Assembly (NCBI GenBank): GCA_030151165.1
Contig: JASLEM010000454.1
Span: 27,125-91,124 of the forward strand
Direction: 5' to 3'
Length of the DNA: 64,000 nucleotides
Source of the DNA: Burkholderiaceae bacterium
Lineage (GTDB): Bacteria; Pseudomonadota; Gammaproteobacteria; Burkholderiales; Burkholderiaceae
Position 1 is the stretch's first letter; every line of letters starts with the position of its first letter. Below are positions 51,591 through 60,664 of the stretch, piece after piece. The notes beneath the pieces were generated by a model, which worked only from the letters and a program-made list of their open reading frames with translations, was not told the origin of the DNA and ran no database searches. A program made the translations under genes and the position numbers.

Positions 51591-51639
51591 GGCGTTCATG
51601 TCGTGGAAGCCCGGCGAGCATTCCACATGCCCGCCGTTG

Positions 51640-52425
51640 TCAGGCCGCGCCGCGCCCCGACTCGGCGCGCAACGCGCCGATCGTCCCGACCGCGACCAGC
51701 ACGCAGGTGCGCACGACGTCGCGCCGCGGCGTGCGGTAGCCGCCGGTCATCCACATCTTGGCGACCTGCAGCGCCGCGCCGACGAGCGCGCGGCCGAGCA
51801 TCGCGCGGCGCGTCCTCGACAGCCTCAGGCCCGGCTGCGTCGCCTCGAGCGGCGAGATCGTCAGCTCCGCGAACTCGCGCATCGAGCCTTCGTAGAGCTC
51901 GTCGACGGCGGCGCTGACGCCGAGGATCTCGACCAGCACGATGCGCGCGAAGCGCGGCTCGCGCACGACGTCGAACCAGACCTCGTAGCCGCGCGTCACC
52001 TGGCGTTCGACCTCGGCCGGGCTGCCGCGCCAGGCGTCCGAACGGACGGCCTCGTCGAGCAGCCGCTGGCCGAGCCCGTCCATCAGGTGGCGATGCACGG
52101 CGATGAGCAGGGCCTCGAGGCTCGCGAAGGATTCGTAGAAGTAGCGATCGGTCAGGCCGGCCGCGGCGCAGATGCCGCGCACCGTCGCGCCGCGGAAACC
52201 CTGCGTGCCGAACAGCTCGATGCCGGCGTCGACGAAGCGCGCGCGGCGGGCGGCGACGCGGTCTTCCTGGGCGAGGCCGCCATAAGCCCGGCCCTCCCGG
52301 CCCTCCCGGCCCTCCCGGCCTTCGCGGCCCTCGCGCGGCGCGTCGGCGCCCGCGCGCGTCACGCGCCCGTGGCGCGCGGGCGGCGGCTTCGGTGCGTCGG
52401 CGGGCGGCTTGACGGATCGGGGCAT
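51640..52425 (-). CDS. TetR-family transcriptional regulator
   Basis: A 261-residue protein. A basic, disordered N-terminus with a GRE tripeptide repeated about five times (from a 9-bp DNA repeat at 52290-52330) precedes the TetR helix-turn-helix (ATVRGICAAAGLTDRYFYESFASLEALL) and an all-helical ligand domain. It is divergent from the SDR gene, with a palindromic operator in between, so it probably represses that unit and perhaps itself. ATG at 52425; a GTG at 52440 would overlap the -35 of the divergent promoter. Confidence 0.88.
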   Translation of the reverse strand: MPRSVKPPADAPKPPPARHGRVTRAGADAPREGREGREGREGREGRAYGGLAQEDRVAARRARFVDAGIELFGTQGFRGATVRGICAAAGLTDRYFYESFASLEALLIAVHRHLMDGLGQRLLDEAVRSDAWRGSPAEVERQVTRGYEVWFDVVREPRFARIVLVEILGVSAAVDELYEGSMREFAELTISPLEATQPGLRLSRTRRAMLGRALVGAALQVAKMWMTGGYRTPRRDVVRTCVLVAVGTIGALRAESGRGAA

Positions 52426-52433
52426 CCGCCTAT

Positions 52434-52462
52434 TTGACACGATCCGGGGCGCCGCCTACCAT
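52434..52462 (+). promoter_or_regulatory. Sigma-70 promoter before the SDR/fusion operon
   Basis: TTGACA (52434-52439), 17 bases, TACCAT (52457-52462). The -35 is perfect, the -10 matches four of six, and the spacing is ideal. Start of transcription is expected near 52469, inside the palindrome that follows. Confidence 0.65.
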
Positions 52463-52463
52463 C

Positions 52464-52481
52464 TGACGACACCTGTCGTCA
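52464..52481. promoter_or_regulatory. TetR-type operator palindrome
   Basis: TGACGACA-CC-TGTCGTCA, perfect 8-bp arms with a 2-base centre. It begins two bases after the -10 hexamer, a classic repressor position, between divergent tetR and SDR genes. Confidence 0.65.
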
Positions 52482-52530
52482 CATTGGCGACATGGCACGA
52501 CATGACGACAAGAATCGACGGAGACGACCG

Positions 52531-53382
52531 ATGGCTGGCATGAAACCCTGGGCGCTGCGCGGCGGCGTGGCCGTGATCACCGGCGCCGCGAGCGGCATCG
52601 GCGCGGCGCTGGCCGTCTCGCTCGCGCGACGCGGCATGAACGTCGCGCTCGTCGACCTGAACGCGACCGGGCTCGACGCGACGGCCGCGAAGGCGCGTGC
52701 GCTCGGCGTCGACGTCAGCACCCACGTGCTCGACGTCGGCGACGCGGACGGCTGTGCCGCCCTGCCCGCCCGCGTGATCGCCGAGCACGGCCGCGTGACG
52801 GCGCTGGTCAACAACGCGGGCGTGGCGGTCGGCGGGCTGTTCGAGCAGGTCGCGGCGCAGGACTTCGACTGGCTGATGAACATCAACTTCGGCGCGACGG
52901 TGCGGCTCACCCGCGCCTTCCTCCCGCTGCTCGCGCGCGAGCCGGCGGCGCAGCTGGTCAACGTCTCCAGCATCTTCGGCATCATCGCGCCGCCGGGCCA
53001 GACGGCCTACGCCGCGTCGAAGTTCGCGGTGCGGGGCTTCTCCGAATCGCTGCGCCACGAGCTCGGGATGACGGGCTCGCCGGTGGGCGTGACGATCGTC
53101 CACCCGGGCGGCGTGCGCACGTCGATCGCCGACAACGCGCGGCTCGCGAAGAACCTCGACGCCGCCGACGTCGCGCGCGAACGCGCGAACTGGCGCGGCC
53201 TGCTGGCGCTCGCCCCCGAGACGGCCGCAGAATGCATGGCGCGCGCGATCGAGCGGCGCGAGCCGCGCGTGATCGTCGGCAACGATGCCAGGGGCGCGGC
53301 GCTGCTGCAGCGGCTGTTCCCGGTGAGCTACTGGAAGCATGCCGCGCGCGACATCGCGCGGCGCGTGAAGAAGGCCGCCTGA
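52531..53382 (+). CDS. Classical short-chain dehydrogenase/reductase
   Basis: A 283-residue protein with TGAASGIG, NNAG (ALVNNAGVAVGG), the Ser strand VNVSSIFG and the active-site YAASK. All catalytic residues are present. It should oxidise an alcohol to a ketone or the reverse with NAD(P). The C-terminal tail (SYWKHAARDIARRVKKA) is basic and may touch the membrane. The ATG at 52531 follows GGAG. The fusion gene starts 28 bases after the stop, so both form an operon under the TetR operator. Confidence 0.92.
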   Translation: MAGMKPWALRGGVAVITGAASGIGAALAVSLARRGMNVALVDLNATGLDATAAKARALGVDVSTHVLDVGDADGCAALPARVIAEHGRVTALVNNAGVAVGGLFEQVAAQDFDWLMNINFGATVRLTRAFLPLLAREPAAQLVNVSSIFGIIAPPGQTAYAASKFAVRGFSESLRHELGMTGSPVGVTIVHPGGVRTSIADNARLAKNLDAADVARERANWRGLLALAPETAAECMARAIERREPRVIVGNDARGAALLQRLFPVSYWKHAARDIARRVKKAA

Positions 53383-53409
53383 AGTCGCGGCGAACCAACG
53401 AGGATCCCG

Positions 53410-55857
53410 ATGGCCAGCGTCCAAGCCCGCATCGTCCGCCACGTCGTCCGCCGGCGCGTGCGCCCCGCGCTCGGCGACATGAGCAGCATCGAACGCGTGC
53501 GCCGCGTGTTCAACGACCCGCTGCCCTCGCCGCGCGGCGTGCGCTACCTGCCGGCGGTGGTGGGCGGCATCCCCGGCGAATGGGTCGAGGACGAGCGCAG
53601 CACGCCCGACAGCCTCGCCCGCGCGCCGACGCTGCTCTACATCCACGGCGGCGGCTTCATCGGCGGCTCGCCCGCCACGCACCGCCCGATCAGCGCCGGC
53701 TTCGCCAGCCGCGGCTTCCGCGTCTTCGCGGTCGACTACCGGCTCGCGCCGGAGCATCCGTTCCCGGCGCCGCTCGACGACGTCGTCACCGCCTGGCGCG
53801 CGCTGCGCCTGCTGCACGACCAGCAGTCGCCCGGGCAGCGCATCGTGGTCGCGGGCGACAGCGCCGGCGGCAACCTCGCGCTCGCGCTGATGCTCGCGCT
53901 GAAGGCCGCGGGCGAGCGCCTGCCCGACGTCGCGACGCTGTTCTCGCCGTCGACCGACGTCGTCGGCGAGAGCGAGTCGATGGAGGCGAACTCGCACCGC
54001 GACGCGATGTTCCACGGCCCGTCGCTCGAGCACCTCGGCCGCGCCTACATCGGCCCCGACGGCGACGCGACGAACCCGCTCGTCTCGCCCGTGCGCGGCG
54101 ACTTCGTCGGCTTTCCGCCGCTGCTGATCCACGTCGGCGCCGACGAGGTGCTGCGCGACGACGGCCTGCGCGTGGCCGTGAAGGCGCGCGCGGCGGGCGT
54201 GCACGTGGAGTCGGTGGTGTGGCCCGTCGTGACGCACGCGTGGCAGCTGATCCCCAAGCTGCCCGAGGCGCGCCGCTCGATGGATCGCGCCGCGGAGTTC
54301 ATGAAGACCGCGCTGCCGCGCCACGAGCAGGTCGAGCACCTCGACACGATCATCGTCGGCGCCGGGCTCTCGGGCATCGGCGCGGCCGTCCACCTGCAGG
54401 AGGACTTCCCGGGCCGCCGCTTCGCGATCCTCGAGAGCCGCGCCGCGATCGGCGGCACGTGGGACCTGTTCCGCTACCCGGGCGTGCGCTCGGACTCGGA
54501 CATGTACACCCTGGGGTATGCGTTCAAGCCCTGGACGGACAACAAGTCGCTCGCCGCCGGCGCCGACATCCGCAAGTACGTCGTCGACACCGCCGTCGAG
54601 CACGGCATCGACCGCCAGGTGCGCTTCGGCCACCGCGTGGTGCGCGCGGAATGGTCGTCGGCCGACGCGCGCTGGACGCTCGACGTCGAGCGCGCGCCCG
54701 ACACCGGCGGCGACGCCGAGCACGTGCGCATCAGCTGCAATTTCCTGCTCGTGTGCAGCGGCTACTACAGCTACGCCGCGGGCCACGCGCCCGAGTTCGC
54801 GGGCAGCGCCGACTTCGCCGGCCGCCTCGTCCACCCGCAGTTCTGGCCCGAGCACCTGGAGACCGCCGGCAAGCGCATCGTCGTGATCGGCAGCGGCGCG
54901 ACCGCCGTCACGCTGGTGCCCGAGCTCGCGAAGACGGCCGCGAAGGTGACGATGCTGCAGCGCTCGCCGAGCTACGTGATGTCGCTGCCGTCGCAGGACA
55001 TGATCGCGGCCTGGCTGCGCAAGGTGCTGCCCGGACGCCTGGCCTACCGGCTGGCGCGCGCCAAGAACATCGGCATGGGCATGCTGTTCTTCAAGCTCTC
55101 GCGGCGCTGGCCGAAGCAGGTCAAGGGCAACCTGATCAAGCTCGTGCGCAGCGCGCTCGGCACGGGGCACGACGTCGACACCCACTTCACGCCGCGCTAC
55201 GACCCGTGGGACCAGCGCGTGTGCTTCGTGCCTGACGGCGACCTGTTCGACGCGATCAAGTCGGGCCGCGCGGAGGTCGTCACCGACCAGGTCGACCGTT
55301 TCACCGCGACCGGCATCCGCCTCGCGTCCGGCCGGGAGATCGAGGCCGACATCGTCGTCTCGGCGACCGGCCTGAAGCTGAACCTGCTGGGCGACGTCGC
55401 GTTCGCGATCGACGGCGCGGCGGTCGACCTGTCGAAGACGCTGGCCTACAAGGCGATGATGTTCAGCGGCGTGCCCAACCTGATCTACACCTTCGGCTAC
55501 ACCAACGCCTCGTGGACGCTCAAGGCCGACCTCACCGCGAACTACGCGTCGCGCCTGTTCCGCTACATGGACAGGAACGGCTTCCAGGCCGCGACGCCGC
55601 ACGCCGACGCGAGCATCGTGCCGCAGCCTTTCCTCGACTTCTCGTCCGGCTACGTGCAGCGCGCCGTCGAGATGATGCCCAAGCAGGGCTCGAAGGCGCC
55701 GTGGCGGCTCGCGCAGAACTACGTGGTCGACCTGCTGCAGCTGCGCCACGGGCGCATCGACGACGGCACGTTGCGCTTCTCGCGCACGGCCGCCGCGCCC
55801 GCGCCGCCGGCGGTCAGTCCGTCCCGTGCAGCTGCAGGTGCACCAGGTCGAAGCTGA
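53410..55857 (+). CDS. Fusion of HSL-type esterase and Baeyer-Villiger monooxygenase
   Basis: An 815-residue two-enzyme protein. Residues 1-300: alpha/beta hydrolase of the hormone-sensitive-lipase group with HGGG (80-82 region), GDSAGG (nucleophile S151), D245 and H276. Residues 310-800: flavin monooxygenase with FAD motif GAGLSGIG (317-324), GGTWDLFRYPG, the Baeyer-Villiger fingerprint FxGxxxHxxxW (F469-W479) and NADPH motif GSGATA (494-499). The monooxygenase would turn a ketone into an ester and the esterase would split it. With the upstream SDR this gives alcohol, ketone, ester, acid plus alcohol. The last 44 bases overlap the convergent gene. Confidence 0.92.
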   Translation: MASVQARIVRHVVRRRVRPALGDMSSIERVRRVFNDPLPSPRGVRYLPAVVGGIPGEWVEDERSTPDSLARAPTLLYIHGGGFIGGSPATHRPISAGFASRGFRVFAVDYRLAPEHPFPAPLDDVVTAWRALRLLHDQQSPGQRIVVAGDSAGGNLALALMLALKAAGERLPDVATLFSPSTDVVGESESMEANSHRDAMFHGPSLEHLGRAYIGPDGDATNPLVSPVRGDFVGFPPLLIHVGADEVLRDDGLRVAVKARAAGVHVESVVWPVVTHAWQLIPKLPEARRSMDRAAEFMKTALPRHEQVEHLDTIIVGAGLSGIGAAVHLQEDFPGRRFAILESRAAIGGTWDLFRYPGVRSDSDMYTLGYAFKPWTDNKSLAAGADIRKYVVDTAVEHGIDRQVRFGHRVVRAEWSSADARWTLDVERAPDTGGDAEHVRISCNFLLVCSGYYSYAAGHAPEFAGSADFAGRLVHPQFWPEHLETAGKRIVVIGSGATAVTLVPELAKTAAKVTMLQRSPSYVMSLPSQDMIAAWLRKVLPGRLAYRLARAKNIGMGMLFFKLSRRWPKQVKGNLIKLVRSALGTGHDVDTHFTPRYDPWDQRVCFVPDGDLFDAIKSGRAEVVTDQVDRFTATGIRLASGREIEADIVVSATGLKLNLLGDVAFAIDGAAVDLSKTLAYKAMMFSGVPNLIYTFGYTNASWTLKADLTANYASRLFRYMDRNGFQAATPHADASIVPQPFLDFSSGYVQRAVEMMPKQGSKAPWRLAQNYVVDLLQLRHGRIDDGTLRFSRTAAAPAPPAVSPSRAAAGAPGRS

Positions 55858-56368
55858 CGCCCGACGCGGTCGGCTTCAGCTCGAACAGGCGCTGGTCGCC
55901 CTGCGTGCCGACCTTGTAGAGGCGGCCGCCAACAACGTCGGGGCCGTCGTCGCCGCAGGTGACCGGCTTCGAGGCGCCCTTGTCGGAATCGATGTCGAGC
56001 GACGCGCCGCCCTTCGAGCCGCTCTTGTGCTTCGGCTTGTTCTGGCTGCAATCGAGCACCGGGCCGTACTTCGCGAGCGCGTCGCGATAGAAGTTGGCGA
56101 CGGCGTCGACGCCGTCGGTGCTGGCGTAGCTGACCGCGACGAGCTTCATCCCGAACGCGCCGCCCCACAGGCCGAACGAGATGCCGGCGGCGTCGCTGTC
56201 CTTGCCCGGCTTCTTGACGGCGCCCGGATAGAGCGGGACGCCGACGGCCGCGGCGTCGGCGTCGGGGTGGATGTCGATGCCGGCGGCGTGCGTGGCCGTC
56301 GACAGGGCGGCCAGCGACGCGGCGAGGGCGAGGACGCGGGCAACGGTGCGGGTGCGGGTCATGCGCAT
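55814..56368 (-). CDS. Exported protein of unknown function
   Basis: A 184-residue protein with a signal peptide ([20 protein letters not shown]) and a mature part starting [21 protein letters not shown]. The pattern PLYPGA, then strands and [13 protein letters not shown], occurs in small exported proteins of proteobacteria; I know no function. ATG at 56368 has only a weak ribosome site; 56362 is possible. Its 3' end overlaps the fusion gene by 44 bases on the other strand. Confidence 0.75.
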   Translation of the reverse strand: MRMTRTRTVARVLALAASLAALSTATHAAGIDIHPDADAAAVGVPLYPGAVKKPGKDSDAAGISFGLWGGAFGMKLVAVSYASTDGVDAVANFYRDALAKYGPVLDCSQNKPKHKSGSKGGASLDIDSDKGASKPVTCGDDGPDVVGGRLYKVGTQGDQRLFELKPTASGVSFDLVHLQLHGTD

Positions 56369-56583
56369 GATGGAGACTCGAGTCGTTCGATGGGCGCCAG
56401 CGTAAACGCATTCGCGGCACGGCCGCGCCCTCGCGCGACGAACCGCGCCGCGGCCGGGACAGGCCGCACCGGCGCGCGACCGGCCGGGCGCGATTGGCCC
56501 GTGCGCTGCACGGGCTCTCCGCTTGCGCTGCAATAGCGGACGCGCGGCGGCCCGTCGCCGCGCACCGACCACGGAGTCCCGCG

Positions 56584-57699
56584 ATGAGCGCCCTGTTCCA
56601 GCCCTTCAAGATCGGCGAGCTCGAACTCGCCAACCGCATCGTCATCGCGCCGATGTGCCAATACTCCGCCACCGACGGCAGCGCCGGCGACTGGCACGCG
56701 ATGCACCTGGGCCACCTCGCGATCTCCGGCGCCGGCCTGATGTTGATCGAAGCCACCGCGGTCGAGGCCGAAGGCCGCATCACCCCGGGCGACCTCGGCC
56801 TGTACTCGGACGCCAACGAGGCCGCGCTCGCGAAGATCCTCGCAGCCGTGCGCCTGCTGTCGCCGATCAGGATCGGCATGCAGCTGGGGCACGCCGGCCG
56901 CAAGGCGTCGAGCCGCAAGCCGTGGGAAGGCGGCCAGCAGATCCCGGCCGCCGACCCGAGCGCGTGGCCGGCCGTCGCGCCGTCGGCGGTGCCGCATGCG
57001 CCGGGCGAGGAGCCGCCACGCGCGCTCGACGCCGCCGGCCTGGCGCGCGTGCGCGACGCCTTCGTGGCGGCCGCGAAGCGCGCGGCGCGGCTGGGCATCG
57101 ACGCGATCGAGATCCACGCCGCGCACGGCTACCTGCTGCACCAGTTCCTGTCGCCGCTCGCCAACCAGCGCACCGACGCGTACGGCGGCAGCCTCGAGAA
57201 CCGCATGCGCTTCCCGCTCGAGGTGTTCGACGCCGTGCGCGCCGCGTTCCCGGCCGGGCGGCCGGTGTGGGCGCGGCTGTCGGCCACCGATTGGGTTCCG
57301 GGGGGCTGGGACATCGACAGCTCCGTCGAATTCACGAAGGCGCTGAAGGCGCGCGGGGCGGCGGCGATCCACGTCAGCAGCGGCGGCGTGTCGCCCCAGC
57401 AGAAGATCACGCTCGGCGCCGGATACCAGGTGCCGTATGCCCAGCGCATCAAGGCCGAGGTCGGCCTGCCGACGATCGCGGTGGGCCTGATCACCGAGCC
57501 GGAGCAGGCCGAGATGATCGTCGCCAACGGCGAGGCCGACGCGATCGCCCTCGCCCGCGCGATCCTCTACGACCCGCGCTGGCCGTGGCACGCCGCCGCG
57601 AAGCTCGGCGCGCAGGTGCATGCGCCGCAGCAATACTGGCGCTCGCAGCCGCGCGAGTTCAAGGATCTCTTCTTCGGCGCGACGCAGGGCCAGCGCTGA
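56584..57699 (+). CDS. Old yellow enzyme, YqjM/XenA type
   Basis: A 371-residue FMN barrel: [26 protein letters not shown] with the Cys typical of YqjM-like enzymes, [10 protein letters not shown], the substrate pair in [16 protein letters not shown], and [13 protein letters not shown]. Such enzymes reduce activated C=C bonds or nitro compounds with NADPH. The ATG at 56584 follows GGAG at good spacing. The phosphatase gene follows after 11 bases. Confidence 0.93.
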   Translation: MSALFQPFKIGELELANRIVIAPMCQYSATDGSAGDWHAMHLGHLAISGAGLMLIEATAVEAEGRITPGDLGLYSDANEAALAKILAAVRLLSPIRIGMQLGHAGRKASSRKPWEGGQQIPAADPSAWPAVAPSAVPHAPGEEPPRALDAAGLARVRDAFVAAAKRAARLGIDAIEIHAAHGYLLHQFLSPLANQRTDAYGGSLENRMRFPLEVFDAVRAAFPAGRPVWARLSATDWVPGGWDIDSSVEFTKALKARGAAAIHVSSGGVSPQQKITLGAGYQVPYAQRIKAEVGLPTIAVGLITEPEQAEMIVANGEADAIALARAILYDPRWPWHAAAKLGAQVHAPQQYWRSQPREFKDLFFGATQGQR

Positions 57700-57710
57700 G
57701 CGAGCCGCCC

Positions 57711-58301
57711 ATGCGCGCTTCTTCGTGGTCGTGGCCGCGCCGCCTCGTCGTCGGCATCGCCTCGCTCGCCGGCACCGCCGTCGTGGTGGCGGGCGTCGTC
57801 TACCTGGCGATCTGGCACGACGACAACTTCCACGCGGTCGATCCGGGCGTGGTCTACCGCTCCGCGCAGATGAGCGGCCCGCACCTGCGCGAGGCCATCG
57901 CCACGCAGCACCTGCGCGCCGTGCTCAACCTGCGCGGCCCGAACGCGGGCCAGGCCTGGTACGACGACGAGCTGGCCGCGACCCGCGCCGCCGGCGTGCC
58001 GCACATCGACATCGCGCTGTCGGCGCGCAGCGAGCTGACGCCGCAGCAACTCGCTGCGGTGCGCACGGCGCTGGAGACCGCGCCCAAGCCGCTGCTGATC
58101 CATTGCAACGGCGGCTCGGATCGCACGGGGCTGGTCTCGGCGCTGTACCTGCTGTCGCGCGGCGCCGCGCCGGAGGTCGCCGACCGCCAGCTCGCGCTGC
58201 GCTACGGCCACTTCCCGTGGCTGGGCAGCCGGTCGGTCGCGATGGACCGGACCTTCGCCGCGGTGGTCGCCAGCGGGGGCGCCTCGGCGACAGGTCGCTG
58301 A
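57711..58301 (+). CDS. Membrane-anchored dual-specificity phosphatase
   Basis: A 196-residue protein: an N-terminal membrane helix ([22 protein letters not shown]), then a cysteine phosphatase domain with [15 protein letters not shown] and the P-loop [10 protein letters not shown]. The active site would lie in the periplasm. Members of the family act on phospho-tyrosine, phospholipids or phosphatidylglycerophosphate. It is 11 bases after the old yellow enzyme gene. Confidence 0.85.
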   Translation: MRASSWSWPRRLVVGIASLAGTAVVVAGVVYLAIWHDDNFHAVDPGVVYRSAQMSGPHLREAIATQHLRAVLNLRGPNAGQAWYDDELAATRAAGVPHIDIALSARSELTPQQLAAVRTALETAPKPLLIHCNGGSDRTGLVSALYLLSRGAAPEVADRQLALRYGHFPWLGSRSVAMDRTFAAVVASGGASATGR

Positions 58302-58381
58302 ACGCGCCGCACCCGCGTCTCGCCGCCGGGCACCGGGCCGCGGATTTGCCGCATTCAGCGTCCCCTGGACAGGAGACCGCC

Positions 58382-58759
58382 ATGCTGCAGAAGTTCCCGA
58401 TGATCGCCTACATCCCCGCCAAGGATCTCGCGCGGGCGCGCCGCTTCTACGAGGAGACGCTCGGCTTCACGCCCAAGGAGGAGATCGCCGGCGGCGTGGT
58501 CTACGAGTCCGCCGGCGGCACCTCGTGTTTCATGTATCCCACGCCCAACGCCGGCACCTCGCTCGCGAGCCAGGCGTTCTGGCAGGTCGACGACGTCGAC
58601 CGCGAGATCATCGAACTGAAGGCACGCGGCGTCGTCTTCGAGGACTACGGCATTCCGGGCGCGCACAGCCCCGCCGGCGCGGTGACCGCCGGCGGCGCGA
58701 AGGCCGCCTGGTTCAAGGACTCGGAAGGCAACATCATGGCGATCATCGAGGCCGTCTGA
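58382..58759 (+). CDS. VOC-family protein
   Basis: A 125-residue single VOC domain: MIAYIPAKDLARARRFYEETLGF at the start and WFKDSEGNIMAIIEAV at the end, with the usual second-half Glu. Glyoxalase/bleomycin-resistance-like fold; substrate unknown. AGGAG precedes the ATG at 58382. It is 81 bases after the phosphatase. Confidence 0.87.
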   Translation: MLQKFPMIAYIPAKDLARARRFYEETLGFTPKEEIAGGVVYESAGGTSCFMYPTPNAGTSLASQAFWQVDDVDREIIELKARGVVFEDYGIPGAHSPAGAVTAGGAKAAWFKDSEGNIMAIIEAV

Positions 58760-58777
58760 AGCCGGCGCGCACGCCGG

Positions 58778-60475
58778 TCACAGGTTGCCCGCGACCGACG
58801 TGAACGAGTTCGCCTGGCGCGCGTTCAGCACGTAGAGCCCGCGCGTGGCCGGGTTGCCGGTCGACAGCGCGTTGGTGGCCTCGAGGAAGCCGTTGTGCGC
58901 GGTGTCGCGGAAGCTGCCGCCCAGCGAGACCGCGTTGCCGTGCGGCACGGTGCCGAGCGTCACGACAGGCTGGTGCGTCGACGCGTCGATCGCGACCACC
59001 GTGCCGCCGCTCACCGCGTCCGACGTGGTGGTGATGCCGGTCGTCGTGTTGGTCACGCTGACGGTCGACAGGCCCTGCACCTGCAGGATCGTCTCGTACG
59101 CCGTCGCGTTGGTGGTCGCGTCGGGCCAGGGTGCGAGCTCGCCGCCGTCGACGAAGGTGGAGCTCGCGAGCGGCGCCTGGAGCACGCCGCCGTCCATGCC
59201 GACGATGCCCGTGCTGGTCGCGCTGCGCGTCACGACCTGCGTGCCCGAGTTCGAGGCGCCGGCCCAGGTGGTGTAGTAGACCGCGTCGGCGTTGGCGATG
59301 AACGTGCCGTCGTTGACCGGGCTCGTCGCGAGCGTCGTCGCGGCGCCGCCGGCGTCGGGCAGCGCGCGGATCGTGTAGCTGCCGGCGTTCGACACGCCCC
59401 ACAGCACGCTGGCGCCGCCGACCGGGAAGACCAGCGTCTCGATGCTGCCGGGCTCGGTGTCGACCGCCTGCGCGGCCGCGCTGCCGTCGGCGGCGATCGC
59501 CCAGACGCTGGTCGATGCGGGCGTCGTCGACGTCGCCGCGGTGTTGGACGACACGTAGAGCGTCGTCGGCGACGCGGCGAACAGCGCGGCCGCGCGCGTG
59601 CTCGACCAGTTCGGGATCGTGTACAGCGGCAGCGAGACCGTGTGCGCGGTGTAGTCGACGTAGACGATGTTGCCGTCGACGACGAACAGCCGCCCCGTCG
59701 GCTCGCCGGTCGCGAGCCCGATCGGCAGCGGCGCCGCTACGCCGATCGTGGACGCGAACGTGCCGAGCACGACCGGGTTCTGGAAGTTGGCGTCGACCAG
59801 CAGCAGCTGGTTGCCGCTCGTCACCACGAAGCCGGTGATGCCCTTGAGCGACGAGTACACCGTCTCGACCGGCATGCCCGAGACGGCGATCGGGGCGCTG
59901 CTGGCCGTCATGCCCGTGCGCACCATGCGCACCGTGTCGCTGCCCGAGCCGCAGGCGCCGCTGGTCGGCACGCGGTAGAAGTACGTCGAGTTCACCGGGT
60001 TCTGCAGGTCGGGCGCGAAGTAGACGCCGGCGTACGCGTAGCTCTCGCCGGCCGCCTGCGTGCCGGACAGCGAGCAGGCGTCGTCGACGGTCGCCTGCGT
60101 CTCGTTGGAGACCTGCTGGGGCTGCGGGCCGTCGAAGGCGGTGAGGTCGAGCTCGTAGAGATGGCCGTCGCTGCCCTTGTAGATCTCGACGCCGGCGGGC
60201 TGGCCGAGGTCGGTGCCGGTCGTGAAGTCGACCGTGCCACGCTGGATCTCGCGCTCGCCGGCGTAGCTGCCGATCGGCGCGGAGTCGAAGGTCTGGCGGA
60301 TCGGGTTGGCGTACGCGACGAACACGCCGGTCGTGCCGACGTAGCTCGTCGGCGTGGACGAGCCACCGCCGTCCCCGCCGTCGTCGCCACCGTCATCGCG
60401 CCAGCCGTCGCCGCAACCGGAAAGAACGAGGGAGCTCGCGGCGGCGAGTGCGACGAGGCGAAGCGTGGGGCGCAT
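58778..60475 (-). CDS. Large beta-rich lipoprotein
   Basis: A 565-residue protein with a lipoprotein signal (LVLSGC, Cys21), a Gly/Asp-rich linker and a long Ser/Thr/Ala-rich beta part that looks like a propeller (repeats such as NQLLLVDANFQNPVVLGTF, GRLFVVDGNIVYVDYT, TTLYVSSNTA). No domain with known function is recognised. It should sit in the outer membrane or periplasm. The start at 60475 gives a normal signal peptide; GGAG precedes it. Confidence 0.8.
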   Translation of the reverse strand: MRPTLRLVALAAASSLVLSGCGDGWRDDGGDDGGDGGGSSTPTSYVGTTGVFVAYANPIRQTFDSAPIGSYAGEREIQRGTVDFTTGTDLGQPAGVEIYKGSDGHLYELDLTAFDGPQPQQVSNETQATVDDACSLSGTQAAGESYAYAGVYFAPDLQNPVNSTYFYRVPTSGACGSGSDTVRMVRTGMTASSAPIAVSGMPVETVYSSLKGITGFVVTSGNQLLLVDANFQNPVVLGTFASTIGVAAPLPIGLATGEPTGRLFVVDGNIVYVDYTAHTVSLPLYTIPNWSSTRAAALFAASPTTLYVSSNTAATSTTPASTSVWAIAADGSAAAQAVDTEPGSIETLVFPVGGASVLWGVSNAGSYTIRALPDAGGAATTLATSPVNDGTFIANADAVYYTTWAGASNSGTQVVTRSATSTGIVGMDGGVLQAPLASSTFVDGGELAPWPDATTNATAYETILQVQGLSTVSVTNTTTGITTTSDAVSGGTVVAIDASTHQPVVTLGTVPHGNAVSLGGSFRDTAHNGFLEATNALSTGNPATRGLYVLNARQANSFTSVAGNL

Positions 60476-60553
60476 GGTGTGTCTCCTTTGAATGCGCAAT
60501 GCGAAACGGGGTCGACGGCGACACGGCATGAAACGCGCCCGCGACGCGCAAGC

Positions 60554-60580
60554 TTTCAGCGCGCTGTGCCGTCGCTGAAA
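60554..60580. repeat. Inverted repeat upstream of the lipoprotein gene
   Basis: TTTCAGCG and CGCTGAAA pair perfectly around 11 bases in the 189-base gap between the NmrA-like gene's end and the lipoprotein start. It may be an operator of the lipoprotein gene or a hairpin. Confidence 0.35.
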
Positions 60581-60664
60581 TCGGTGTCCGGACGTGTGCG
60601 GTCGTCGGGGCGGCGCCCGTCGAACCGTGCGATCACGACGTCGTCCAGCGAGACGACACCTCGC

